Shown: piece after piece, positions 45,459 to 56,338 of the stretch | Position numbering within the stretch: the first letter of the stretch is position 1 | Layout of the letters: each line of letters opens with the position of its first letter | Assembly (NCBI GenBank): GCA_963422465.1 | Contig: OY730173.1 | Coordinates: forward strand, 744,001 to 808,000 | DNA from: Lichina pygmaea | Lineage: Eukaryota; Ascomycota; Lichinomycetes; Lichinales; Lichinaceae | Reading direction: 5' to 3' | DNA length: 64,000 bases | Notes under the pieces: generated by a model | What the model was told of the DNA's origin: nothing | Seen by the model: only the letters and a program-made list of their open reading frames with translations | Databases searched by the model: none | Translations under genes and position numbers: made by a program

Positions 45459-47716
45459 CTAATCGGCCCAGACACATCTCCAGCGGTTCCAGCGATGCCA
45501 ACGGTTAGACTTGGCGTTTCGCTTGGACGCAGAGCCTAGGCTCTCGCCTTGCCCGCTTTGACTGTCGTTGATGGAGCCAGGGCCATCACCATCACGGTCA
45601 CCACCGGCATCACCACCGGCATCACCGGTATCGTCCTCGATGCTGGCGTTGGTCTCGACTCCCAAGTCGGAGACGTCGCTTCCACCGTGAACATGGCTGT
45701 CATCACCGCGACTCACACCGCTGCTTTCGTCCTCCATGCCCGGATCGAAGAAGAGCGAGTCGTCCGTGGGCGACTCGACCCTCGTCTTGCGCGTCAGGAT
45801 TTCGGTCACCTTCTCCTCGACCCCCCATTTGTGGTCCGTCTTGCGCAGAAAGTAGCTCACCACTTTGCGGCGCGTCAGGATCGAGGCCTGGGCTGCTTGT
45901 CGCTGCTGCCGGCCTTGGCTGGCGCTGGAGGTGCTCGGCCCGTCGGTGGTGGGATCGGCGGCCTCTTTGTCGGTACTGGTACCCGTATTCGTCTCACCGT
46001 CGGTCTCGGTGTCGTTCTCGGCCTCGGCCTCGGCCTCGGCTTCTGCTCGAAAGGTGGCTGGGGCTACACCGAGTTGTGAGCCGTCGTACATCCTGATCCC
46101 CTTGGTCTTGGTGACCTGTTTGGCCTTGTTCAAGACCGGTCGTGGGTCTTTGACGATGCTCTCGACGTCCTCTTCTCGCGGAAGTCCCGTGATCGAGGCA
46201 AACGGATATGTTCGGTAGTTGTCGACGTTGGTCGAGACGAGAGGCAGACGCTGGTAGCCGGTCACGTTGAACATCTCGTCGACCGTCTCGGTCATGTCGT
46301 CATCTTCTGGGATGGCCCTCCACTGTGGCGTCCGACGGGGTTTGTCGATCAGCTGAGCCGACACGCCCTCTTCAAAGTCTGGCTGGCCCATCAATTTGCT
46401 GGCCAGGACATGTTCTCGCTGAAAGCTTTCGCCGATGGACCATCGCGTCCCAATCTGCATCTGTCGGCACGCAACTCGAAGAGAGGTTGGTGACCTCGAG
46501 TGCAGCGTCCGCAGCGTTTTCTCCGCCCACGCTCTGATTCCTTGGTCCTTGTCGTTCTGGCTGGCCTGGTCGATCTCCTTCTCGAGAGCCTTCACGATCC
46601 CTGTGATCGTTGGAGGCGTGAAGACTCGGTCGATCACAGCGCGTAGAGAGCCGGAGACGAGCATAGGTCGGTCGTGCGGCAGAGTCGACGCAAACTCTTC
46701 GATGGTGGAGTCCACCAGCTGCCATCGGTCCTCCAGCGTGTCGTAGTCGTTGAAATACAGCTCTGCGAGACGGGACTCGAGGTCCGGTAGAGACGACGAG
46801 TGGAGGTAGTGTGTGGCGATGCCGGTATAGCTGCCAGGAGATTAGTCGGTGAGCCAGCTCCCGAGCCCACTGGCCTCGCATGCTACGTACAAGACGTCAA
46901 CCCCCGTAAGCCGATCGCCGGTCAGTCCAAGGTACGTCCCGATCTTCCCGTCGAGTCGCGGGAGGAAGAAGCTGGCGCCGACGTCCGGAAAGAAGCCGAT
47001 TCCGGTTTCGGGCATGGCAAAGTCTGTCCGTTCGGTCGCGATCCGAAAGGGAGCATGCACGCTAAGGCCGACACCACCGCCCATAGTGATGCCATCCATG
47101 AACGCAATATATGGCTTCCTGTAGGTGGCAATGAGATGGTCCAGCTGATACTCAAGGCCAAAGAACTTTGTCGCTTCTTCTTTGCCCTCGGGGCCTTCTC
47201 GATTCAGCCCGACCAGCGCTGCCACGTCTCCGCCGGCGCAGAAAGCTTTTGGTCCGCGGCCTTTGATGACGACGACATTGGCCATGTCTGACTTCTCCCA
47301 TTCCTACGATCATAGCAAAACGATAGCTTGTCAACACCATCCTGCACAATTCTGATTTCCTGGATCAGGTAGAGCACCTTGAGGCGTGGAATGATCTTCC
47401 TTGCCATGGACCCATTGAGAGAGTTGTACTTGTTTGGCCGGTTCAGCTCGACCGTCCGTATACCGTATAAGGTGTTGAACAGAACATCATCCGGCGCATC
47501 GCCGGGCAAGCTTCGCGGTATCTCGACCGCTGTGTGGATCTGCGCCGCTCAAGAATGCGTCAATGTCGACGCGATCTAGTCCTCGAACGCCGCTCCACAT
47601 ACCTCCGCCTGGGTCGCTGTCGAAGCATTCAAGATCCTCGCCGTGAGCGGCATCCTCGAGGATGCGCGCCAGCTCGGCGGCGCTGCTGCCCTGAAGAACG
47701 GGAAGCGTGGCGGCAT
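45459..47716 (-). CDS. EHD3: 3-hydroxyisobutyryl-CoA hydrolase-like protein / mitoribosomal mS47
   Basis: Crotonase-fold protein of the yeast Ehd3 family, either a valine-catabolism hydrolase or the mS47 subunit of fungal mitoribosomes. Exons on the minus strand: 47716-47603, 47539-47378, 47303-46891 and 46830-45459, 686 residues. It has an Arg-rich presequence ([20 protein letters not shown]) and then [20 protein letters not shown]. The oxyanion-hole segment is [20 protein letters not shown], followed by [20 protein letters not shown] and [20 protein letters not shown]. Across the third intron GVDVF joins to [18 protein letters not shown]. After the fold there is an acidic, Ser/Thr/Gly-rich extension of roughly 230 residues ([12 protein letters not shown], then [18 protein letters not shown]). 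Long C-terminal extensions fit the mS47 role, but enzyme activity cannot be excluded from sequence. Confidence 0.88.
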
Positions 47717-47973
47717 CTGGGACTGCTGAATGGCATTGGATGTGCAGGAGATGGAGATTCGAGCTCTGGCATAGCTACGAAAGCTCCATGGCACGTGATC
47801 TGGTGGGCTCGGCACCACTACGTCTACGTATCGTGTGTCAAACACCATGCAATGGAGCATCGGTAAGACACTGCAGGAACCATATCATTACTTTATACAC
47901 ACATAGCCCTGCGCATGATATCATACCACGTACCACTCCTGTAGCCCTCGAGCAGCAAGCAGCATCAACAAAC
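47717..47973. promoter_or_regulatory. Bidirectional promoter EHD3/J-domain gene with CACGTG
   Basis: 257 bases between divergent starts. GCACGTGATC at 47791-47800 is a CACGTG box like those in the MRP17/GCV3, IMP1/IF3 and TUF1 upstream regions. Confidence 0.45.
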
Positions 47974-48920
47974 ATGTCCTGTAAGTTCCTACCGAGTAAT
48001 ATCTGCAGATGAAGAAGGACTGACACGCTATAGCGCCCAGTATCGATTATTGTATGCTTCAACACGCCCTGCCGCGTACCGTAAGCACTTGGATGACAGC
48101 TCACGCGTCCTGGTTGACCGGCAGATGCGACTCTTGAGGTCTCGACGACCGCGACAGCTCAGCAGATCCGCGAGGCCTACAAAAGGTACGACACATTGTA
48201 GTAGCAGCGGCCGACTGCGATCTGTCGAACGAAACCGCACTGACGTTCGAGTACAGGCAAGCACTGAAGCATCACCCAGATCGCGTTGGGGCCGACTCGC
48301 CGGAACGAGCTGCGCGCACGAAGCGCTTCCAGCAGATCAACGACGCATACTATACCCTGTCCGATCCCACGCGCCGGCGAGAGTATGATGCCACAAGGGC
48401 GTTCCAAGGCTATGGCTCTCGGCCGGAGAGCTATCAAGACTTCTTCGGCGGAGGCGCGCAGTCTCAACAACATGAGCAACCACAAGATCAGCAGCAGCAG
48501 CAGCAAGACTCGTCCTCGTCGTTCTTCTCCTCGTTTCCGTTCTCAGCCTTTGGCTTTGGTCAGCGACAACAGCGATCGCAGAACCCGCAAGCCGCCGGGG
48601 CGGCGTCCTCCAACGACCAGTTCGCGTCGGTGTTCGAGGAGATGCTGCGCGAGCAAGGCATGGCCGAGGGACCCGAGGCGCGGCCGACAGGCAAGTTCTG
48701 GAGCATCGTCGGCGGCCTCAGCGGCGGTGCCATGGGCTTCATCATGGCCAATTTCCCCGGCGCCATCGCCGGCGCCATGGCGGGCAACCGGCTCGGTGCG
48801 GTCCGCGACGCCCGCGGCAAGAGCGTGTATTCGGTCTTCCAAGAGCTGCCCCAGGGCGACAAGGCGAAACTCTTGAGCGAGCTGGCCGCGAAGGTCTTTG
48901 CTCACGCCGTCACGTCATGA
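47974..48920 (+). CDS. J-domain (Hsp40) protein with glycine-zipper tail
   Basis: DnaJ-type co-chaperone. Exons 47974-47980, 48034-48051, 48125-48185 and 48257-48920 give 249 residues. The first two exons are only 7 and 18 bases; splicing yields MSSPSIDYYATLEVSTTATA, QQIREAYKR and QALKHHPDRVG, a complete J-domain start with the HPD triad. Without these micro-exons the J-domain would lack helix I. After the J-domain comes a Gln-rich linker with a DFFGGG segment and an FFSSFPFSAFGFG stretch. The C-terminal part has SIVGGLSGGAMGFIMANFPG and AIAGAMAGNRLGAVRDARGK, a Gly/Ala small-residue pattern like a membrane-inserting glycine zipper, then SVYSVFQELP. Partner and location are unknown; its neighbours suggest mitochondria, but there is no clear presequence. 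Confidence 0.85.
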
Positions 48921-49096
48921 AGGCGCGGCTATCCACCGTAGGTACCAGTGTAGATTTGAATCCTCGGAGCCGATTCCCTCTCTCATGCAGTTATGAATAA
49001 GTTTACCAAGACAGCTCGACATGAGCCCTCCTACAGGCCGATGTTGTTTTGGCAGGAGACGTTGGAATCGGACTGCCCGAGTTGTACAGTAATTAG

Positions 49097-50076
49097 CTAT
49101 CCCTGCAGATCGCTCTGATGCTCCTTCAAGATCTTGTCCAGAGCCCTCTTCTCGACGATGATCCTGCCGAGCTCGAGCAGATCCTTGACGTCAACGTCGT
49201 TGCGCTGCAAGACCCGACCGTCCTCGCCGGCGTCGTGCAGCGCGCCGAAGAGGTTGGGCGGGTGCCCGTTGGTGACGATCAACGACCTCCCGTCGGCCTT
49301 TCCCCAGCCGTGCTTCTCGAACATCTGCTTCACGTATCGCGTCTCGCCGTACTCGATATCCTGGCCGTTCTCGATCACGATCAGCTGGCCTTTGGAGTAC
49401 CGATGGCTCAGCGCCGTCCGCCACGCCAGGTCGTAGATCTTCCTCGGCAGCTTGGTCGAGAAGTCTCGCGGCTTCGGCCCGAACGCCACCCCTCCTCCGC
49501 GCAGCATCGGGCTCCCTCGATCTCCCAGTCGTGCCCGGCCCGAGCCTTTCTGCGGACGCAGCTTGCGCCCGCTGCCGTGTATCTCGTCTCGCCATTTCGT
49601 GCTCGCTGTTCCCTGCCGCGTCTTGTCGGCCTCGTAGATGACTGCACGCTGCAGTATGTCTTTCCGTAGCGGAAGGCCCAGGTGATTCGCGGGATAGTGC
49701 TCGAATCGAATGGGCTCCATCGCCGGAAAGCTGTACAGAGTTGTCAAGATGGGCGACGCTGAAACCAGTTGTTAGATGTAGTACAGCCAGAGTGATCGAG
49801 GGGGCTTGAGACGGCACCTTTCCATGTCTGACGCTCCACAAGGCTGCCGATTGGAGGCTGCTCGGGTGCCAACGCAGGACATCTTGCAGGCATCTGAGTC
49901 TCCGTCGCGAAGGATCGACACTTCCCCTGTCGAACGGAACGTAATTGCGACGAGTAAGCCATCTGGATTGTCGACGGTACGTGGGAGGGACTCCATACTC
50001 GATGCCGCGTAGTCAGACCATCGCCCGACGCAACTCTCCGCCTCGCGAGACGCAAAGCAACCGAATTCGAGTGCAT
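49097..50076 (-). CDS. YML6: Mitochondrial large-subunit ribosomal protein uL4m
   Basis: Mitochondrial uL4. Exons on the minus strand 50076-49818 and 49758-49097 give 306 residues. The first about 90 residues are presequence and linker (MHSNSVALRLARRRVASGDG). The uL4 core begins ILTTLYSFPAMEPIRFEHYP, then PLRKDILQRAVIYEADKTRQ and GTASTKWRDEIHGSGRKLRP. The loop that lines the exit tunnel is QKGSGRARLGDRGSPMLRGG, with GVAFGPKPRDFSTKLPRKIY after it. The C-terminal part has TNGHPPNLFGALHD. A GTG lies nine bases upstream in frame, but the ATG at 50076 is the natural start. Divergent from the mL38 gene with only 213 bases between starts. Confidence 0.92.
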
Positions 50077-50289
50077 CCTGCGCACGTCGGACAGCGGATC
50101 AGTTCAGATAGCTGATCAGTGTGGAGTTGTGTCGTTGAGCTGCTGGAGTAGAGTGCGGTTGGCGTCGCGAAACTGTCATACTCGAGGCTCAAACCTTCCT
50201 TTTTTCTTCTTTGGAGGTTCTTCGGCAGCGGAGGAGGAGGATCAAGACCGAAGCTCCAACGAACATCGAATCCGTCCTCCGCCAGCGCG

Positions 50290-51686
50290 ATGCCACCTGC
50301 TCTACCGCCTACAAGACCGTTGATACCGTGTCTGCACGCCATTTCGCGGAAAGAAGTGCACGGCAGCAGTCATGCCATGCGACGGGGTTTCAACGTCGTT
50401 GCGTCGCTACAGCTCGAGCCATCGGTGGAGACAGGGTCGACTGCTGCCAAACCGGACGTCGATCCCGCTCTCGTCGCGACGCCGTCGGCCGAGAAGAAGC
50501 TGATCGGCCGGGACACGTCGCCGATTGGGTCGCGGCGACGGAGACAGGTGCTTCAGCTGTCGCCGGGCGTCCCGTTCGAGCAACTGCCGTACCAGTGCTT
50601 CCAGGAGGCCCGCAAGATCCTACAGGCCGATCGCGAGGAGAAACTGCACCAGATTGAAGTGCAACGAGCGCGGCTGGCGAGGCTACTGGTCAAGCAGACG
50701 GGCAATGGCGTCGAAGAGAGAGAGAAGCAGAACCGCGTGTCTAGCATGAGACGCCGGCTGGAGAAGCTCAAGATCTTCGCCGACATCAACGATCCGTTGA
50801 TCAAGAAGCGGTTCGAAGACGGGCAGGGTGGGTCCATCCCGACCGTCAGAAACACGACATGAACTTCGATGCGGATGGCTGACACCCGTTCTGCGTTCTT
50901 CTAGGAGACATGAACCGGCCCATCTACAGATATCTCGCAGATCGCGAATGGCGGTCGTACCGACGACCCGTGATGATGCAACGCCTGACCCAGATGTCCG
51001 TCGTTCCCGACGTCTTCTCCGACCTGGACCCGACGGCGGAGGTTCGACTCGCCTTCAAGAGGCACAACGTGCAGCCGGGAGCCTTTGTCGAGTCCCGCGT
51101 GAGCGAGGTGCCGGCGAAGCTGAACGTGCGGGTCTTCGACAAGGGCGAGCGCTTGGTCACCGTCGCCGTCGTGGACCCGGATGTACCCGACGTGGAGCAG
51201 AACGGCTTTCGAGCCCAGTGCCACTTCCTGGCCGTCAACATCCCCATCTCGCCCACGTCGACGTCGGTGCCACTGTCGAGGCTGTCGCCCGACACTCAGC
51301 AGCTTCTCTCCTGGCTTCCGCCGCACGCCCAGAAAGGGAGCCCGTACCACCGGCTCTCCGTCTTCGTCCTGCAGCAGCCACGCGAGATCGTACTCGAGCC
51401 GTCCCAACGGGACGCACTCACCAGAGAGGCCTTCAGGATCCGAGGCTTCCGGCAGAGGCACCGCCTCAAGCCCGTCGGCGCCTTCCTCTTCCGAACCAAG
51501 TGGGACGAAGGTATGGCGGGCGTCATGGAACGCGCCGGCATCCCAGGGGCGGACATCGAGCTCAAGCGCAAACGCGTCTACCCCTTGAAGAGGGCGCAGC
51601 TGCCGCTGAAGAAGTTCAAGAACCGGCTGGGGCTGGCGGGACTGCCGAGCAAACGACTGAAGTTTGGCCGGCTGCGGAAGATGTAG
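50290..51686 (+). CDS. MRPL35: Mitochondrial large-subunit ribosomal protein mL38 (PEBP fold)
   Basis: Mitoribosomal protein mL38, the phosphatidylethanolamine-binding-protein-like subunit (yeast Mrpl35). Exons 50290-50827 and 50905-51686, 439 residues. The N-terminus is presequence-like. Helical segments follow (REEKLHQIEVQRARLARLLV, then IFADINDPLIKKRFEDGQ). Across the intron the protein resumes DMNRPIYRYLADREWRSYRR with PVMMQRLTQMSVVPDVFSDL. The PEBP-like core has LVTVAVVDPDVPDVEQNGFR, CHFLAVNIPIS and SPYHRLSVFVLQQP. The basic C-terminus ends KKFKNRLGLAGLPSKRLKFG, suited to rRNA contact. Head-to-head with uL4m, a functional pairing. Confidence 0.9.
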
Positions 51687-51808
51687 TCCCCGCCTCAGTG
51701 TATATTGATTTCTCATGTCCGCCCTCGGCGACTGCATCTAGTCATCTGGCCGTCTGCTTCCCATCTTCCACGTCGCATCCTGCAGATCCATCTACGACGG
51801 GAGGGTGC

Positions 51809-52391
51809 TCATGGCCACGGTCCATCTGGCGGGTGTAGCGGATCCGGGATCTTCTGTGTCCGTGGTAGTCCGTGCATGTGGACTACAGAGACGACCTTCG
51901 CTCTGATCAAGGCGAGGGGCACTGGCCCGTAGAAGCGGGAATCGCGGGAGCTTCCCAGATTGTCTCCTACCACCCAGCAATGGCCTTCAGGGACCTATCG
52001 TCGTAACCAATCCAGTCAATTCCGCCAGTACTCAACTGCTCGCATGTCCTCGACGTCGTACTGTGCGCCATACCTGTATCATCTTGTCCGACCGAGGGCC
52101 AGTCGGTTCGACGAGGACAAAGTCACCAGGCATGCCGATGACCCTCTTGATGGCACTCACACCTGGGAAAGTGGGTATGCGGAAGCTCGCGAGGTCGCCG
52201 ACCTTGACGCCGCGACCACGAGCGTGCAGCTTTGACAGGACCGCGACGTCACCGGCGACGTGTAGCGTCGGAAGCATGCTGGGCCCGGTCGTGAAGCGGA
52301 GTTCGTATAGATGTTGGTGGAAGAGGTGCGCGCACAAGCCGAGCTTGATGGTGTTCCTGAGGACACCCAGGATATGCTGCGCGACACTCAT
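51809..52391 (-). CDS. IMP1: Mitochondrial inner membrane peptidase subunit 1
   Basis: S26-family signal peptidase that trims presequences on the intermembrane-space side of the inner membrane. Exons 52391-52074 and 51994-51809, 167 residues, normal for Imp1. The catalytic Ser lies in TTGPSMLPTLHVAGD and the catalytic Lys in SAIKRVIGMPGDFVLVEP. After the intron comes VPEGHCWVVGDNLGSSRDSR, with FYGPVPLALIRAKVVSVV, the conserved S26 box. A short N-terminal hydrophobic segment (HILGVLRNTIKLGLCAHLF) would anchor it. Imp1 rather than Imp2 is judged from the overall pattern. Converges on mL38 and diverges from the IF3 gene. Confidence 0.9.
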
Positions 52392-52590
52392 CTCGAGCGC
52401 TCATCCCGAGGTGGCTTGGAGGCTTCGGGCGCATCATCAACAGAGCAACGAGTGCGGCGGCACCGTTGATCACGTGATCGGTCACAAGTCATGAGACCAT
52501 GCCCGCAGACGCCTGGTTGGTTTTTCGTCACCATGAGCTTCAGCAAGCATTTATCGTCCACCTCACAACATCAAGCTGTTGGCGTTTCCC
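52392..52590. promoter_or_regulatory. Bidirectional promoter IMP1/IF3 with GATCACGTGATC
   Basis: 199 bases between divergent starts. A perfect 12-base palindrome GATCACGTGATC lies at 52468-52479, containing CACGTG. Confidence 0.55.
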
Positions 52591-53331
52591 ATGAGGTGCA
52601 ACAACCTCGTCGGTGGTCCGGCGCACGCGCTGTACCGAGTGTTCGTCATCGGTACAGGATCTCCCACCGCAGGCGCGAAGCCCTTCCACCAACGAACACA
52701 CCGGCCGTTTCCTCTGAGATGCCTCCGCCACGATCAAGCCCGTCTACGGCCCGGACTTCGATCGCATTCGACGTCGATGCGGCCCGAGTTCGACGTTGTC
52801 AAAGACGACCAGATCGAGGGCTCGTATGTGCAATTCCTGAATGAGCAAGGCGGGCTTCGGGATAGTGTGACCAGGTACTCGGTTCTCCGGTCGCTGCAAC
52901 CCGGGCAACATCTCGTGCAAATGTCTTCTCCGACGAGGGACCGGCCGGCGATCTGCAAGATCATGACGGACCGCGACATCTATCAACAGAGGAAAGCCAA
53001 GATCGAGGCGTGGAAGCAGCAGAACCAGAGGAGCAAGACGGCGAAGCAGCTGGAGCTGAACTGGGCCATCGACCCTCACGATCTGGTCCACCGCTTGGAC
53101 AGGCTGCAGGAATTTCTGGAGAAGGGACACAGGGTCGATATCGTCATGGCCCGGAAGAGAAAGTCACGATGGGCGACCGAGGAAGAGAAGCAGACGCTCG
53201 TCGACAAGGTCCGGGATCGCCTGAAGCTGATCGAGGGCGCAACGGACTACAGGCCCCCGAAAGGAAATCTCAAATCCGCCACGACGCTGTACGTCGAGCG
53301 CAAACCGGGCACCGGAGGTCCCGATCCATGA
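52591..53331 (+). CDS. Mitochondrial translation initiation factor IF3
   Basis: Single exon, 246 residues, an IF3-family protein like yeast Aim23. The N-terminal about 65 residues resemble a presequence. The N-domain has DDQIEGSYVQFLNEQGGLRD with SVTRYSVLRSLQPGQHLVQM and RPAICKIMTDRDIYQQR. A Gln/Lys-rich helical linker (KIEAWKQQNQRSKTAKQLEL) joins the C-domain. That begins NWAIDPHDLVHRLDRLQEFL, then EKGHRVDIVMARKRKSRWAT, and ends in LYVERKP. These match the two-domain architecture of IF3. The ATG at 52591 is the first in frame; an upstream TTG extends the frame by four codons only. Confidence 0.85.
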   Translation: MRCNNLVGGPAHALYRVFVIGTGSPTAGAKPFHQRTHRPFPLRCLRHDQARLRPGLRSHSTSMRPEFDVVKDDQIEGSYVQFLNEQGGLRDSVTRYSVLRSLQPGQHLVQMSSPTRDRPAICKIMTDRDIYQQRKAKIEAWKQQNQRSKTAKQLELNWAIDPHDLVHRLDRLQEFLEKGHRVDIVMARKRKSRWATEEEKQTLVDKVRDRLKLIEGATDYRPPKGNLKSATTLYVERKPGTGGPDP

Positions 53332-53928
53332 AGGTGTACTACATCGACTTCAGTGTGTTGGACATACACTCTGGATGCCAGCCCCTGGAACTTCTTGTGT
53401 TCGATCTTCAAGTCAACGAGTCTGTTATTCGGGGAGGTAATGGAGTAATGGGCAACCCAGCCGGCTTGATTGATGGACACCATCATTGGGAAGGGTCGAG
53501 ATACTCCTCTGCATGTCGACATCAACGGCCATTTGGACTTTGCAAGGCCTAAGATCACGCTCCGGATTTGCAGTGTTTTCTCGGTAGCCATGCTGTGAAT
53601 CACCACCTTATGGACATGTCTGGGCTGTTTTGATGGATCCATTTGCCTTGACACTGCCTCCATGGTCTTACAACTGGCTGCTTCAGCATTGGCTCCCATA
53701 CCGTCAGGTTACGTAGCGTAATTTAGCGCTCGACCGACGAGCTCCTATACACGTGACTCTCTCAGATCAGTCACGTGTACGCTCGCGCAACGGATTCACG
53801 CAATCACGTGACATGGAGAAAAGTAGGGTCAAAAATTGCTTTGGAGCTTGACGACATTGACCATCAACCACCCCCAGCCGGTGACCCGACTGCCACCGTA
53901 GCAGGCGTAAGTGGATTGCGTCTCGAAG
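53332..53928. promoter_or_regulatory. Region upstream of TUF1 with three CACGTG boxes
   Basis: 597 bases, no gene seen. CACGTG occurs at 53750-53755, 53772-53777 and 53805-53810, all within 61 bases and 119-179 bases before the TUF1 start. The spacing suggests a real control element; the factor is inferred. Confidence 0.5.
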
Positions 53929-55587
53929 ATGTCAAACTTTTCTCGATCCGTCGCTCCATTCTTATGTGCTAGCCGCGTGCTTGTGCGACGACAGCATGGA
54001 GAGACCAGCGTGCTGCGGACGCTGCGTAGTCCGCCGTGCTCGGCTCGATGGACGGAGAGCTGTCGAGGCTTGGCGACGGCCTTCCAGAGGAACAAGCCTC
54101 ACGTCAATATCGGTAGGTGTCTTCTGAGTCCTTGTGTGGTCTGTGGGAGTCTGATGGTAGCTGTCAGGTACAATTGGACACGTCGATCACGGCAAGGTAC
54201 GAGACTGGGTGCTGTCATGAACGTCTGAGCGGGCGTTGACGGACTACGCAGACCACCTTGACGGCCGCCATCACCAAACGACAGGCTGAACAGGGCCTGG
54301 CAAGATTTTTGGAGTATGGCGCCATCGACAAGGCCCCCGAAGAACGAAAAAGAGGCATCACCATTGCGACGGCCCACATCGAGTACGAGACGAACAACCG
54401 CCATTACTCCCACGTCGACTGCCCAGGGCACGCCGATTACATCAAGAACATGATAACGGGAACGTCGAACATGGACGGTGCTGTCGTCGTCGTGGCGGCG
54501 TCGGACGGGCAGATGTAGGGCAGTCACGATGCAGGATCGGCTCCGTAGCTGACGCGAGTACAGGCCCCAGACGAGAGAACATCTGCTGCTTGCGAGACAG
54601 GTCGGTGTGCAGAAGATTGTCGTCTTCGTCAACAAGGTCGACGCCGTGCAGGACAAGGAGATGCTGGAGCTCGTCGAGATGGAGATGCGCGAGCTGCTCT
54701 CGCAGTACGGGTTCGAAGGCGACAACACGCCCATCATCATGGGCTCGGCCCTGTGTGCGCTCGAGGGTACGCGGCCGGAGCTGGGCATCGAGCGAGTCGA
54801 TGAGCTCCTGAAGGCGATCGACGAATGGATCCCGCTGCCGCAGCGAGACCTCGACAAGCCGTTCCTCATGTCCATCGAGGACGTCTTCTCGATCCCTGGC
54901 CGCGGCACGGTCGTGTCGGGCCGGGTCGAGCGGGGTTTGCTGAAGAAGGACAGCGAGGTCGAGCTGGTCGGCACGCAGAAGGACGTCATCAAGACCAAGG
55001 TGACCGACATCGAGATCTTCAAGAAGTCGTGCGACGAGTCTCGGGCCGGCGACAGCGCGGGTCTCTTGCTCCGTGGCGTCAAGCGCGAGGACGTGCGACG
55101 CGGCATGGTCGTTGCCAAGCCGGCGAGCACCAAGCCGCATTCGGAGTTCATGGCGTCGATGTACGTCCTCACCAAGGAAGAGGGCGGCAGACATACGGGC
55201 TTCCAGGATAACTACCGACCGCAGATCTTTGTCCGCACGGCAGGTGAGTCGGACCATCAGGCCTCGCAGACGACACGGCTGATCTGTGCTCGAACCCGTA
55301 GACGAGGCCGCCGCCTTCCACTGGCCCGAGGGTGTCGAACAGGACAGGATGGTCATGCCGGGCGACAACGTCGAGATGATCTGCAGCCTGCACAATCCCT
55401 TGGCGCTAGAAAACGGGGTGAGATTCAACATCCGAGAGGGTGGAAGGTACGTTCCAAGCTAGTTCTCTACACGTCTACTTTTCGTCATGGACCCTGCCAT
55501 CGTGTTCGGACTCTGGCTAACGTGGCACCTCTTGCAACAATCAACAGGACAGTAGCAACAGGCCTCGTCACGCGCATCATCAAATGA
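53929..55587 (+). CDS. TUF1: Mitochondrial elongation factor Tu
   Basis: EF-Tu of mitochondria, delivering aminoacyl-tRNA to the mitoribosome. Six exons: 53929-54112, 54168-54196, 54252-54514, 54564-55243, 55302-55446 and 55548-55587, 446 residues. The presequence begins [20 protein letters not shown], and the mature part follows RNKPHVNIG. Exon 2 is only 29 bases and encodes TIGHVDHGK, so the P-loop is divided by an intron directly after its Lys; exon 3 opens [15 protein letters not shown]. Other GTPase motifs are [14 protein letters not shown] (switch I), [13 protein letters not shown] (G3) and VFVNKVD (NKVD, G4). Domain 2 has [17 protein letters not shown]. Domain 3 has [18 protein letters not shown], and the protein ends [10 protein letters not shown]. 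Confidence 0.93.
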
Positions 55588-55899
55588 CTTCAATACACCC
55601 CAGCCAGCTGGCTCCAAAGTCAAATCTTGCTCGCTCGCTCGCTCGCTCGCAAGACATGTCCTTCAAGGGAAGATGTTTTCTCGTGAAAACCCATCTTCTT
55701 TCCGGAGAGAACTTTTGCTTCTGTGCATAGCCAAATCTTCGAACTGTACTGTACTGTACTCTACATTACCATTCCATGCCATGCGGTGCTACGCCATGTC
55801 ATGTGACGCCACGTCAACAGCATGTTTCCAATGCCCAGCCAAGGCCAAGAGAGGAATTCATGTACCGTACCATAAAACCCGTGTCATCTCTCTTGGTGA

Positions 55900-56100
<201 letters not shown>

Positions 56101-56310
56101 TGACATGTACAGTACAGCTGTTCTGTTGCAGCTGTTTCACCGGGGAGAGAGTGAGAGGGGGGGCAGTGGCCCGTCACTCCGCAGCACCAAGAGCTCTTAA
56201 TTGGTGACTTGACGTTACAGCTCTCAACTGGTGACCCAAATCAACTCTTGATGCAGGGACGACGAGCAGGCTGGGAAGCTGTCCGCTGTTGTCTGCCCTC
56301 CTCCTTCTTT

Positions 56311-56338
56311 CCCCCCCCCCCCCCCCCCCCCCCCCCCC
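56311..56338. repeat. Homopolymer C28
   Basis: An uninterrupted run of 28 C after a CT-rich lead. Its length is probably imprecise in any assembly. Confidence 0.95.

Noticed and set aside
45215-45539. Short plus-strand frames in the 45.2-45.5 kb spacer
   Set aside because: They read imperfect repeats (CAAGATG, GGCACACTCTG) and show no protein-like composition or splice context.
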